From Deltaproteobacteria bacterium (GTDB lineage Bacteria > Desulfobacterota > Desulfuromonadia > Desulfuromonadales > BM103), in the NCBI GenBank assembly GCA_019313105.1, contig JAFDBW010000213.1, positions 1-14,035 on the forward strand: 14,035 bases of DNA. Reading direction: 5' to 3'. The notes under the pieces were generated by a model that was given only the letters and a program-made list of their open reading frames with translations, was not told the DNA's origin and searched no databases. Shown here piece after piece: positions 1-7,302 of this stretch. Positions within the stretch are counted from its first letter, which is position 1, and each line of letters begins with the position of its first letter. The position numbers and the translations under genes were made by a program.

Positions 1-302
1 ATCATGTGCAGCTCCAGATCAAACAGGCTGTCGCCGAGCTTGATGTCAGATGCATCAAGGATGTCGCCTTCACTGACTCTTACCTGCTGCTCCACGCGAA
101 CCAGTTTGACGCCGAAATAGCCCGACTCGAGTAGCATCTGTACAGTCAGGAGAGCACCGCTGGCCAATAGAAAACCGCTTCCGGAAGCGATTCCGATTCG
201 CAACAAGCGGTGAAATAATTGCTTCCAGTCGCGCGGCTGCTTCTCCTGCTTGCGCCGGTTCGACTTGAGCTTCTTCCGATTGTTGAGTTTCAGGTCTTTC
301 AT
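1..302 (-). CDS. ftsQ: Cell division protein FtsQ, N-terminal part (runs off the window)
   Basis: FtsQ is a bitopic inner-membrane divisome protein that links early and late division proteins and, in E. coli, binds FtsL and FtsB. I translated 100 codons from the ATG at 302-300. The product has a very basic cytoplasmic tail (about residues 1-34, many K and R), one hydrophobic segment (about 35-57), then the start of a POTRA domain (about 63 onward) with the family-like pattern VRVEQQVRVSEGDI followed by LGDSLFDLEL. An in-frame TGA just upstream rules out an earlier start. The start lies 17 bp after the ddl stop, and its ATG overlaps the TGA of a five-codon mini-ORF (ATG at 316-314) in ATGA fashion. 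The ribosome-binding site is weak, so coupling to upstream translation is plausible. The C-terminal part lies beyond base 1; ftsA and ftsZ would be expected next. Confidence 0.88.
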   Translation of the reverse strand, partial: MKDLKLNNRKKLKSNRRKQEKQPRDWKQLFHRLLRIGIASGSGFLLASGALLTVQMLLESGYFGVKLVRVEQQVRVSEGDILDASDIKLGDSLFDLELHM

Positions 303-319
303 CGCTTGTCAGTCATCCG

Positions 320-1249
320 CTATTTGTTCAAACCTGCATCATCGAGAATCCGCATTGTCAGCTCAGTGAAAGAGATGCCGGCCTGTGCGGCAGCCTTTGG
401 CAAGAGACTGGTTTCGGTCATCCCCGGGATGGTGTTGATCTCGAGACAGAAGAACTCCTTCTCCCTGACCATGAAGTCGACGCGGGCGGCCCCGCGGCAC
501 GACAGTGCCTGGCACGCTGCCACGGACGTCTCCTGAAGACGGTTGTATAGGACCGCATCCAGCGGTGCCGGCAGGATATACTCGGTCTGTCCCGGCGTGT
601 ACTTCGACTGGTAGTCGTAAAAACCGCTTTTCGGCACGATCATGATAATCGGCAACGGTTCGCCGTTCAGCACACTGACGGTCACTTCGTCACCCTTGAT
701 GAAGTCCTCGATCAGGACCAGCTGGTCGTGCTCCAGGGCCTCATCCAGGCCGGCCTCGAGCTGATCCCGATCGTGGGCGATGGTAATGCCGATCGTCGAG
801 CCTTCCCTGGCCGGTTTGACGACCAGCGGGAAGTGGCGACAACGCTTCAGCAGCGCGGCCCGATCGTCCCCGGCACGATATGAAACGAAACCGGGAGTTG
901 AGATCTCGTGGTAGAGCAGGATCTGCTTGCTCACCACCTTGTCCATCGCCATACTTGAAGACATGACACCGCTGCCGGTGTACGGGATCTGCATCATCTC
1001 CAGCAGACCCTGGACCGTGCCGTCCTCACCGTAGCGGCCGTGCAGGCAGATAAAAGCCTGTTCTGCTTGCGCGTTCCGCAGCTGAGCCGGCAGGTCGTGC
1101 CCAACATCGACAGCCACGGCATTACAGCCGTTCTCAAGGAGCGCCTTGAGCACGGCATTGCCGGTCTTCAGGGAGACCTCACGCTCTGCGGAGAGTCCTC
1201 CCATCAGTACGGCCGTCCTCTTTTGTTTGATTACATCGCGATTCGACAC
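320..1249 (-). CDS. ddl: D-alanine--D-alanine ligase
   Basis: Cytoplasmic ATP-grasp ligase that joins two D-alanines to make the dipeptide MurF adds to the peptidoglycan precursor. The 309 residues match the usual DdlB length. Visible motifs: GGLSAEREVSL near residues 17-27, the HGRYGEDGTVQG loop at 70-81, YTGSG at 90-94, the ATP-binding EGSTIGI loop at 149-155, the substrate-lid segment YDYQSKY at 211-217, and the metal-binding EINTIPGMTETSL at 270-282. The lid tyrosine favours a D-Ala-D-Ala enzyme over a D-Ala-D-lactate one; this is family knowledge, not tested. The start is GTG at 1249-1247, with a modest GGGA about 8 bases upstream; no better start keeps the first beta-strand. The stop is TAG. 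It follows murC by 30 bp and precedes ftsQ by 17 bp, with no murB in between. Confidence 0.95.
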   Translation of the reverse strand: MSNRDVIKQKRTAVLMGGLSAEREVSLKTGNAVLKALLENGCNAVAVDVGHDLPAQLRNAQAEQAFICLHGRYGEDGTVQGLLEMMQIPYTGSGVMSSSMAMDKVVSKQILLYHEISTPGFVSYRAGDDRAALLKRCRHFPLVVKPAREGSTIGITIAHDRDQLEAGLDEALEHDQLVLIEDFIKGDEVTVSVLNGEPLPIIMIVPKSGFYDYQSKYTPGQTEYILPAPLDAVLYNRLQETSVAACQALSCRGAARVDFMVREKEFFCLEINTIPGMTETSLLPKAAAQAGISFTELTMRILDDAGLNK

Positions 1250-1279
1250 GTTTCGTTCCCGATCCTGTGAACCTCGCTT

Positions 1280-2656
1280 TTAGTCTGATCCATTCAGAAG
1301 TCGATTCAACTCTTCACCGACCTGCCAGACATTGCCGGCACCTAATGTGATGACGATATCGCCGGGCTGCAATACGCCTTGCAGATGTTTAACCGTGGCC
1401 TCTATGTCCCCGGTGTAGCAGCATGACTTGTGGCCATGGCCGCTGATTCCATCTACCAGTTTCTGAGCATTGACCTCCGCGATTGGTTTCTCACCAGCGG
1501 CATAGACATCCATGACGGCAATGTGATCAGCCTGGTAGAAGGCAGTCACGAAGTCATCAAACAGTGCCTTGGTCCTGCTGTATCGATGCGGCTGGAACAC
1601 CGCGACGATGCGCCGGTTCCACCCGGAACAGGCCGCCGCCAGGGTCGCCTTGATTTCGACCGGATGATGGCCGTAGTCATCAACAATCATGATCCCTTGC
1701 GGCTCGCCCTTGATCTCAAACCTGCGTCCGACACCGCCGAAGTCCTGGAAGCCCTCGGCGATCGCCGAGAACTGCATATCCAGCTCCATTCCGACAGCAA
1801 CTGCAGCAAGGGCATTCAGAACGTTGTGCCTGCCGGGCATGCGAATGCTCAGTTGGCCGAGCTCATCTCCCCTGCAGTGCACTTTGAATCTTGTGCGGTC
1901 ACCTTCGTGGACGATTTCGGAGGCCTGGAAATCGGCCTGGCTGGTCAGGCCGTAAGTCACCAGGCGTTTCTTGACCTGAGGGATCATCCCTTGCAGGTTC
2001 TGATCATCGAGACAAAGTACGACCAACCCGTAGAACGGCACCTTGTTGATAAAATCGATAAAGGTTGCGCGAATCTGATCGATATCCTCGTAGTAGTCGA
2101 GATGATCCTCGTCGACATTGGTGACCACGGCGATGGTCGGTGACAGCTTCAGGAACGAGCCGTCCGATTCGTCGGCCTCTGCAACCAGGAATTCACCTTG
2201 CCCAAGCTTCGCGTTGGAACCGATCGAATCAAGCCGACCACCGATAACCACGGTCGGATCGATCCCGCCGTGCGAAAGGACCGTCGCCACCATGCTGGTG
2301 GTCGTCGTCTTGCCGTGGGTCCCGGCTATCGCGATGCCGTACTTCATGCGCATCAACTCGGCCAACATTTCAGCGCGGGGGATCACAGGGATCTTGCGCC
2401 TGTGGGCTTCCTCGACTTCCGGGTTGTCCTGTTTCACGGCGGTTGAAGTCACTACGACATTTACCTCGGCGAGGTTCTCGCTGCGATGGCCGTAGGAAAT
2501 CGAGCCGCCGAGCTTCTGCAGTCGCCTGGTGATATCGCTTTCCTTGAGATCGGAGCCAGTAACCTGATAGCCCAGGTTGAGCAGCACTTCGGCAATGCCG
2601 CTCATGCCGATCCCGCCGATGCCAACAAAATGGATTTTCTGGATCTTGCCGTACAT
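1280..2656 (-). CDS. murC: UDP-N-acetylmuramate--L-alanine ligase MurC
   Basis: First of the four cytoplasmic Mur ligases: adds L-alanine to UDP-MurNAc using ATP. The protein has 458 residues, normal for the family. The N-terminal UDP-binding segment HFVGIGGIGMSG is at residues 9-20. The ATP P-loop GTHGKTTTT is at 112-120 (Lys116), NVDEDHLDYY at 180-189, GRHNVLNALAA at 275-285, DDYGHHPVEI at 326-335 and the C-terminal PHRYSRT at 356-362. The open frame could begin 14 codons earlier (2698), but that would overlap murG by 31 bp. ATG 2656-2654 has AGGGA five bases upstream, and MYGKIQKIHFVGIGGIG is the family-like N-terminus. It starts 11 bp after the murG stop and ends in TAA. MurB, which makes its substrate, is not encoded next door. 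Confidence 0.96.
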   Translation of the reverse strand: MYGKIQKIHFVGIGGIGMSGIAEVLLNLGYQVTGSDLKESDITRRLQKLGGSISYGHRSENLAEVNVVVTSTAVKQDNPEVEEAHRRKIPVIPRAEMLAELMRMKYGIAIAGTHGKTTTTSMVATVLSHGGIDPTVVIGGRLDSIGSNAKLGQGEFLVAEADESDGSFLKLSPTIAVVTNVDEDHLDYYEDIDQIRATFIDFINKVPFYGLVVLCLDDQNLQGMIPQVKKRLVTYGLTSQADFQASEIVHEGDRTRFKVHCRGDELGQLSIRMPGRHNVLNALAAVAVGMELDMQFSAIAEGFQDFGGVGRRFEIKGEPQGIMIVDDYGHHPVEIKATLAAACSGWNRRIVAVFQPHRYSRTKALFDDFVTAFYQADHIAVMDVYAAGEKPIAEVNAQKLVDGISGHGHKSCCYTGDIEATVKHLQGVLQPGDIVITLGAGNVWQVGEELNRLLNGSD

Positions 2657-2661
2657 AACTA

Positions 2662-2666
2662 TCCCT
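2662..2666 (-). promoter_or_regulatory. Ribosome-binding site that sets the murC start
   Basis: AGGGA on the minus strand, five bases before ATG 2656-2654, inside the short murG-murC gap. It supports this start over the in-frame ATG at 2698, which lies inside murG. Confidence 0.7.
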
Positions 2667-2667
2667 G

Positions 2668-3747
2668 TCAGATGGCTTCGTCGAGGACGGCTCGACATTC
2701 ATGCATTAGCCGAGCCGCGGCTCCGCGCCGTGCCAGCCCCCTTGCCGCTGACGCCATCGTCTTGATACTGATTCGATCGTGCAGCAAGCCGTTGATCAAC
2801 GTGGCCAGGCGTTCCGGGGTCAGGTCTGCTTCTTCCATTGTCATCGCAGCACCCTTGGCGGCCATAGCCATGGCATTGGTCGACTGGTGACCTGCCGCAG
2901 CGTGCGGGTAAGGCACCAGGATTGCCGGCCTGCCGCAGGCGGTCAGTTCTGCGAGGGTCGTCGCACCGGCCCGGCAGACGATCAAGGTCGATTTTGCGTA
3001 GGCCCCGACCATATCCTTGATGAAGGGGGTTACCTCCACATCCGGCCAGTTGATGTCGCGATACCCCTGCACGGTCTCCTCGTAATCCTGCTCTCCCGAC
3101 TGGTGAATGATCTGCAGCTTGCCGCGCCATTCCTCCAGCATAGGCAAGGCTGCAACAATCGCCCGATTGATCGCCCGCGCGCCCTGGCTGCCGCCAAACA
3201 CCAGCAGGCAAGTTTTTTCATCATCTATAGCCGGGCATGTCTCCATGGCTGACCGGACCGGGTTGCCGGTCAGGACCGTGGCGCTGCAGTGGAACGCGCG
3301 ATCGGCTTCGTCGAAGGAAAGACAGACCCTCTTCGCCCAACGCCCCAGCAGACGGTTGGCCAACCCTGGCCATGCATTCTGCTCATGAACCACGAACGGT
3401 ATCCCCTGGATTTTTGCCGCCAGCAGAACTGGCACAGAGGCGTAGCCACCGACTCCGACCACAACATCCGGACCAAAATTCCGCAGGATTTTCCTCGACT
3501 GGCCGAGGCTTTTGAGCAACTGACCCAAGACCCTGAACCTGCCAATAAACCCGCGCCCCGCCCAACCGCTCATCTCTATCGTTTCCAGTGCCCAGCCGAG
3601 TTCCGGCAGCATCCGCGCTTCCAGCCCGTGCCCGGTACCGACAAAAAGTACTTCACCTTGCGGCTCTTCCGATTTGAACTGCTCGGCCAAGGCGATCGCC
3701 GGGAAAAGATGTCCGCCGGTTCCGCCACCGGCCAGCAGCAGCTTCAT
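2668..3747 (-). CDS. murG: UDP-GlcNAc:lipid I N-acetylglucosamine transferase MurG
   Basis: Peripheral inner-membrane GT28 glycosyltransferase that adds GlcNAc from UDP-GlcNAc to lipid I, giving lipid II. The 359 residues match the family. The N-terminal glycine loop GGGTGGHLFPA is at residues 7-17, GTGHGLEARMLPE at 37-49, VHEQNAWPGLANRLLG at 120-135, the second Rossmann glycine loop GGSQGARAIN at 185-194, and the UDP-GlcNAc-binding run CRAGATTLAE at 258-267, followed by PYPHAAAGHQ at 279-288. The start ATG 3747-3745 overlaps the ftsW stop as ATGA and has GGAGAGG four bases upstream. The stop is TGA, 11 bp before murC. If translation of ftsW ends early at its amber codon, coupled initiation of murG could suffer; this is inference. 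Confidence 0.96.
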   Translation of the reverse strand: MKLLLAGGGTGGHLFPAIALAEQFKSEEPQGEVLFVGTGHGLEARMLPELGWALETIEMSGWAGRGFIGRFRVLGQLLKSLGQSRKILRNFGPDVVVGVGGYASVPVLLAAKIQGIPFVVHEQNAWPGLANRLLGRWAKRVCLSFDEADRAFHCSATVLTGNPVRSAMETCPAIDDEKTCLLVFGGSQGARAINRAIVAALPMLEEWRGKLQIIHQSGEQDYEETVQGYRDINWPDVEVTPFIKDMVGAYAKSTLIVCRAGATTLAELTACGRPAILVPYPHAAAGHQSTNAMAMAAKGAAMTMEEADLTPERLATLINGLLHDRISIKTMASAARGLARRGAAARLMHECRAVLDEAI

Positions 3748-4850
3748 CGCACCTCTCCAGGAAGATGGCGTGATACGTTCAACAACAGGCCAACTGCGGC
3801 CAAAGTTGTCACCAGGCTCGTTCCGCCGTAGGAAATGAACGGCAAAGCCAGCCCCTTGGTGGGAACCATCCCCATGACCACGGCCATATTGACAAATGCC
3901 TGCAGCCCGATCAGCAGGGTAATGCCGAATGCCAACAGGCAGCCAAATTCGTTCGGCGCATTCAGCGCCGTGCGCATGCCGCGCATGATCAGCAGCATGA
4001 ACATTGCGGCGATGACTATCACACCGATAAAACCTAGCTCCTCGCCTACGACTGAAAAGATAAAATCGGTGTGCGCTTCGGGCAGGTAGCAGAGCTACTG
4101 TTTGCTCTCACCCAGACCCTGGCCGAAGGCCCCGCCGGAGCCGAAGGCGATCCAGCTCTGGATGATCTGGAAACCGGAATTGCTCGGATCCTCCCACGGG
4201 TTGAGAAATGCCAGGATTCGGCGCCTGCGGTAATCGACGCCCATCACCATGAAGTAGAGGAACGGTAAGGCTATCAGGCCGATACTGGCCAGGTAACTCA
4301 ACCGGGTTCCGGCGACCAGCAGCATAGCGACCGCCACCGCGGCAAGGGTCAGGGCGCTGCCCATATCCGGCTGCGCCAGCAGGAGTCCCAGCAACACGGC
4401 GAGGATTAGCATGTAGGGCAAAAAACCGAAGCGGAAACTCTTGACCTTGTCCTGCTTGCGCGCCAGCGAATGAGCCAGGAACATTACCAGCCCAACCTTG
4501 ACGAACTCCGCAGGCTGAAAAGTAATGCCGCCAACATTGAGCCAGCGGGCGGCGCCGCTGACCTTCTTGCCGACACCGGGGATCAGAACGGCTATCAGCA
4601 ATAGGCCGCATAGGCCCAGAACCGGCCATGCGGCCTTGCGCAGCAGGTTGAGATCTATCCGCATCAGCAGAGCCATGGCCGCAAACCCGACCACGGCAAA
4701 CACACTCTGCCGCTTGAGGAAGTAAAGGCTGTCGTTGTAATCGCGTACAGCCATGATCGATGACGAGGAGAACACCATGACCACGCCCAGGCAGGTCAGA
4801 CAGACCGCCAGCAGGAGAATCGAATGATCTGTGCCCTGCCTAATTTCCAT
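3744..4850 (-). CDS. ftsW: Septal peptidoglycan glycosyltransferase FtsW, frame interrupted by an in-frame TAG
   Basis: SEDS-family polytopic membrane protein that polymerises lipid II at the septum in partnership with the class B PBP FtsI. The frame from ATG 4850-4848 to TGA 3746-3744 has 369 codons including the stop, a normal FtsW length. Codon 252 is TAG (4097-4095). Before it are hydrophobic segments and family motifs: SGAARWLNVGG at 98-108, FQPAEFVKVG at 111-120, QPDMGSALTL at 160-169, NPWEDPSNSGFQ at 217-228 and GQGLGESKQ at 243-251. After it, in the same frame, come LCYLPEAHTDFIFSVVGEE, further membrane segments, and the C-terminal SYGGTSL motif. The amber sits where relatives normally have Lys in Q-K-L. 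A product ending there would lack the loop with the proposed catalytic Asp (262 here) and the last membrane helices. The start overlaps murD by 11 bp and has GGGAGAG seven bases upstream. Sequence error, nonsense mutation and readthrough are all open. Confidence 0.93.
4095..4097 (-). other. In-frame amber codon inside ftsW
   Basis: The minus-strand codons read GAG AGC AAA CAG TAG CTC TGC TAC CTG CCC. Relatives usually have Lys (AAA or AAG) at this position, so one A-to-T change from AAG would explain it. The upstream 251 codons and downstream 116 codons show no frameshift and no other stop. TAG also serves as the terminal stop of mraZ, mraY, murD and ddl in this window, so the codon is not generally reassigned here. 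Confidence 0.9.
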
Positions 4851-6204
4851 TGACGCTCTCCCGATGCCCGCTCAAAGCTCGAAACTCACGGGTAAAGATT
4901 TCACCGCGCGCAACAAAATTCTCAAACATGTCAAAGCTGGAACAACCCGGCGACAGGATCACGGTTGCACCGGGGCAGCTGTAATGCGCGGCCAGCCCGA
5001 CTGCTGCATGCATGCTGTCGACACGATGGATTCTGGTCAGACCTGCAAAGACCTTGGCCATGCGTTCGGCAGCAGCGCCGATCAGAATCAGCTGCTCGAC
5101 CTTTTCCCGGATCGGTTCGATCAGTGCCGTGAGATCACCCTGTTTGTCCTTGCCGCCGGCGATCAGAATGACCGGCCTGTCGAGCCCGGCAAGGCTCTTG
5201 ACGACGCTGCCTATGTTGGTTCCCTTTGAGTCGTTGTACCAGCCAGCGCCGTGCAGGTCGCCGAGGTATTCCATGCGATGCTTAAGGCCAGTGAACTTTG
5301 TCGCTGCCCCCCAGGCGATCTCCGCCGGGCAGCCTTCCAGAAGGAGCGGGATCAGTGCGGCCATGACGTTCTCCTGATTGTGCCGGCCGCGAATCTGCAG
5401 CTCCGCAACCGGAAAGAGCGTCTCTTGTCCGTTCCAGCGCCAGATAATCCGGTCCTCAACCAGGCTCATTCCTTCTTCCAGTACGGACTGCCCGCTGAAA
5501 AAAACCTTGCGTGAGCAAACATCGCTTGCAGCTTGCATGACCAGTGAATCGTCACGATTGAGTATCGCAATATCGTCTTCCTGCTGGTTTTCAAAAATCC
5601 TTACTTTTGCGGCAATATAACTGGTCATATCCGGATAACGGTCGAGGTGATCCTCACTGATATTCAGCAGCATGGCATAGCGCGGTCGGAACGTCTCGAT
5701 CGTTTCAAGCTGGAAGGATGAAAGCTCAACCACCTGCCAATCGTAATCTTTGCCAACCGCGTCAATCAGGGGAATCCCGAGATTCCCGCCAACGAACGCG
5801 TTCTGCCCCCACGCTTTGAGCATCTCGCCGATCAGGCTGGTGACGGTTGACTTGCCGTTGGTCCCGGTGATGGCAATCATGGTACCAGACAGTTCGTGCC
5901 AGGCGATTTCCACTTCGCCGAGCATCGCGATCTTATTATTCTGGCAGGCGCACAGTACCGGGATATCGAGCGGCACCCCGGGACTGACAGCGACCAAGTC
6001 AGCCGCCATAAACCGCTCAAGCGTATGACCGCCGAGATCAAGTTGGATCCCTAGACTGAGCAACTCCTCGAGATCATCGAAACACTCGGCAGAACGGCGA
6101 TCAGAAAGGACAACTTGAGCGCCACGTGCCAGAAAAAAGCGCGCCAGACTGCGACCGGTTGAACCGGCACCGATAATCACGATCTTTTTGTCCCGATGCT
6201 CCAT
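4840..6204 (-). CDS. murD: UDP-MurNAc-L-alanine--D-glutamate ligase MurD
   Basis: Second cytoplasmic Mur ligase: adds D-glutamate to UDP-MurNAc-L-Ala. It has 454 residues, normal length. The N-terminal Rossmann-like segment IIGAGSTGRSLARFF is at residues 10-24, the P-loop TGTNGKSTVTSL at 113-124 (Lys118), NISEDHLDRYPDMTSY at 181-196, and the lysine that is carbamylated in family members is probably K200. GRHNQENVMAA is at 273-283, NDSKGTN at 324-330 and SPGCSSFDMFENF at 418-430. The start ATG 6204-6202 has AGGGG five or fewer bases away, overlapping the mraY stop region, with a gap of 7 bp. The gene ends in TAG and overlaps ftsW by 11 bp. Confidence 0.96.
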   Translation of the reverse strand: MEHRDKKIVIIGAGSTGRSLARFFLARGAQVVLSDRRSAECFDDLEELLSLGIQLDLGGHTLERFMAADLVAVSPGVPLDIPVLCACQNNKIAMLGEVEIAWHELSGTMIAITGTNGKSTVTSLIGEMLKAWGQNAFVGGNLGIPLIDAVGKDYDWQVVELSSFQLETIETFRPRYAMLLNISEDHLDRYPDMTSYIAAKVRIFENQQEDDIAILNRDDSLVMQAASDVCSRKVFFSGQSVLEEGMSLVEDRIIWRWNGQETLFPVAELQIRGRHNQENVMAALIPLLLEGCPAEIAWGAATKFTGLKHRMEYLGDLHGAGWYNDSKGTNIGSVVKSLAGLDRPVILIAGGKDKQGDLTALIEPIREKVEQLILIGAAAERMAKVFAGLTRIHRVDSMHAAVGLAAHYSCPGATVILSPGCSSFDMFENFVARGEIFTREFRALSGHRESVNGN

Positions 6205-6211
6205 AAAACCC

Positions 6212-7288
6212 CTATCTCAACTTCAGCGTCGACAGGCCGATCAGTGCCAGAATAATGCTGATGATCCAGAACCTGACGATGATTTTCGGTTCCGGCCACC
6301 CCTTCAACTCAAAGTGATGATGGATTGGTGCCATGCGGAAGATACGTTTACCGTAGAACCGGAACGAGGTCACCTGCACGATCACCGAAAGCGCTTCCAT
6401 GACAAAGATGCCGCCGACGATAACCAGCACGATCTCCTGCTTGGTAATCACGGCAATCGTGCCGATCGCGCCGCCGAGCGACAAGCTGCCGATGTCCCCC
6501 ATAAAAACCTGGGCCGGGTAAGTATTGAACCAGAGGAAGCCGAGTCCGGCTCCGACCATCGCCCCGCACAGGACCGCAAGCTCTCCTGCACCCTTGACAT
6601 TATTGATCTGCAGATAGCCCGAGAGAGTGGCGTGTCCGGCCAGGTAGGCAAACAGCAGGTAAGTGCCTGCGGCAATGATCACCGGGCCGATCGCCAGGCC
6701 GTCGAGCCCGTCGGTCAGGTTGACGGCGTTACTGGCGCCGATAATTACCAGCATGGCGAAGGGGACGTAGAACCAGCCTAGGTCCGGGTTGACGCCTTTG
6801 AAGAACGGAAACGCCAGGGTTGACTGGAATCCCGGGTATGTCATCAGGACCACGCCGACGCCGAATGCGATCAGCAACTGCCAGAACATCTTCTTGCGCG
6901 GTGACAGCCCGTCACTGTTCTTGAGACGTACTTTCAGGTAATCATCAATGAAGCCGATCACACCATAACCACAGGTAACCAGGAGCACCAGCCAGACGTA
7001 AATATTACTCAGGTCAGCCCAGAGTAGGGTCGGCAGGACAATCGAGAACAGGATCAGGGCGCCGCCCATCGTCGGCGTGCCTTCTTTCTTGAAGTGCGAT
7101 TCGGGGCCGAGGCGACGGATGTTTTGCCCGACCTGCAGTGCAGAGAGCTTTTCGATCAACCAGGGTCCGAGCAGAAAGCTGATGATCAACGCGGTAATCG
7201 CCGCATAAATCGTCCGGAAGGTGATAAACCGGAAGACGTAGAATATCGAGAATTCCGTGTGCAATGGGTAGAGCAGGTGATAAAGCAC
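6212..7288 (-). CDS. mraY: Phospho-N-acetylmuramoyl-pentapeptide transferase MraY
   Basis: Integral inner-membrane enzyme that moves phospho-MurNAc-pentapeptide from UDP onto undecaprenyl phosphate, making lipid I. It has 358 residues with about ten hydrophobic segments, as usual. Motifs: KEGTPTMGGALIL at residues 68-80, FIDDYLK at 113-119 with the catalytic Asp pair 115/116, NAVNLTDGLDGLA at 187-199, FMGDIGSLSLGG at 262-273 (Asp265), and PIHHHFELKGW at 321-331. The start codon is GTG 7288-7286, giving the typical N-terminus MLYHLLYPLHTEFSIF, with AGGGAG eight bases upstream. It starts 13 bp after murF and ends in TAG after STLKLR, which I recall as a typical C-terminus for relatives. Confidence 0.97.
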   Translation of the reverse strand: MLYHLLYPLHTEFSIFYVFRFITFRTIYAAITALIISFLLGPWLIEKLSALQVGQNIRRLGPESHFKKEGTPTMGGALILFSIVLPTLLWADLSNIYVWLVLLVTCGYGVIGFIDDYLKVRLKNSDGLSPRKKMFWQLLIAFGVGVVLMTYPGFQSTLAFPFFKGVNPDLGWFYVPFAMLVIIGASNAVNLTDGLDGLAIGPVIIAAGTYLLFAYLAGHATLSGYLQINNVKGAGELAVLCGAMVGAGLGFLWFNTYPAQVFMGDIGSLSLGGAIGTIAVITKQEIVLVIVGGIFVMEALSVIVQVTSFRFYGKRIFRMAPIHHHFELKGWPEPKIIVRFWIISIILALIGLSTLKLR

Positions 7289-7296
7289 TTATATCT

Positions 7297-7302
7297 CTCC
7301 CT
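7297..7302 (-). promoter_or_regulatory. Ribosome-binding site for mraY (GTG start)
   Basis: AGGGAG on the minus strand, its first base being the last base of the murF TGA, eight bases before GTG 7288-7286. It supports the non-ATG start and suggests that ribosomes ending murF re-initiate on mraY. Confidence 0.65.

Noticed and set aside
1430..2143. Plus-strand open frame of 237 codons opposite murC
   Set aside because: It is antisense to a complete MurC with all ligase motifs, shows no recognisable domain, and has no operon context on the plus strand.
3289..3831. Plus-strand open frame of 180 codons opposite murG and the ftsW end
   Set aside because: Antisense shadow crossing two well-supported genes, with no family features.
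3744..4022. The ftsW 3' part as a separate small membrane-protein gene starting at GTG 4022
   Set aside because: The sequence between the amber codon and this GTG continues the FtsW family in the same frame (YLPEAHTDF and following), so it is the rest of ftsW and not an independent gene.
4095..4850. General reassignment of TAG to an amino acid in this organism
   Set aside because: mraZ, mraY, murD and ddl all end in TAG at normal family positions; reading through in murD would add a long unrelated tail overlapping ftsW.
6188..6781. Plus-strand open frame of 197 codons opposite mraY
   Set aside because: The translation is rich in D, H, R and Q, as expected when hydrophobic codons are read in reverse complement; mraY on the other strand is intact and typical.
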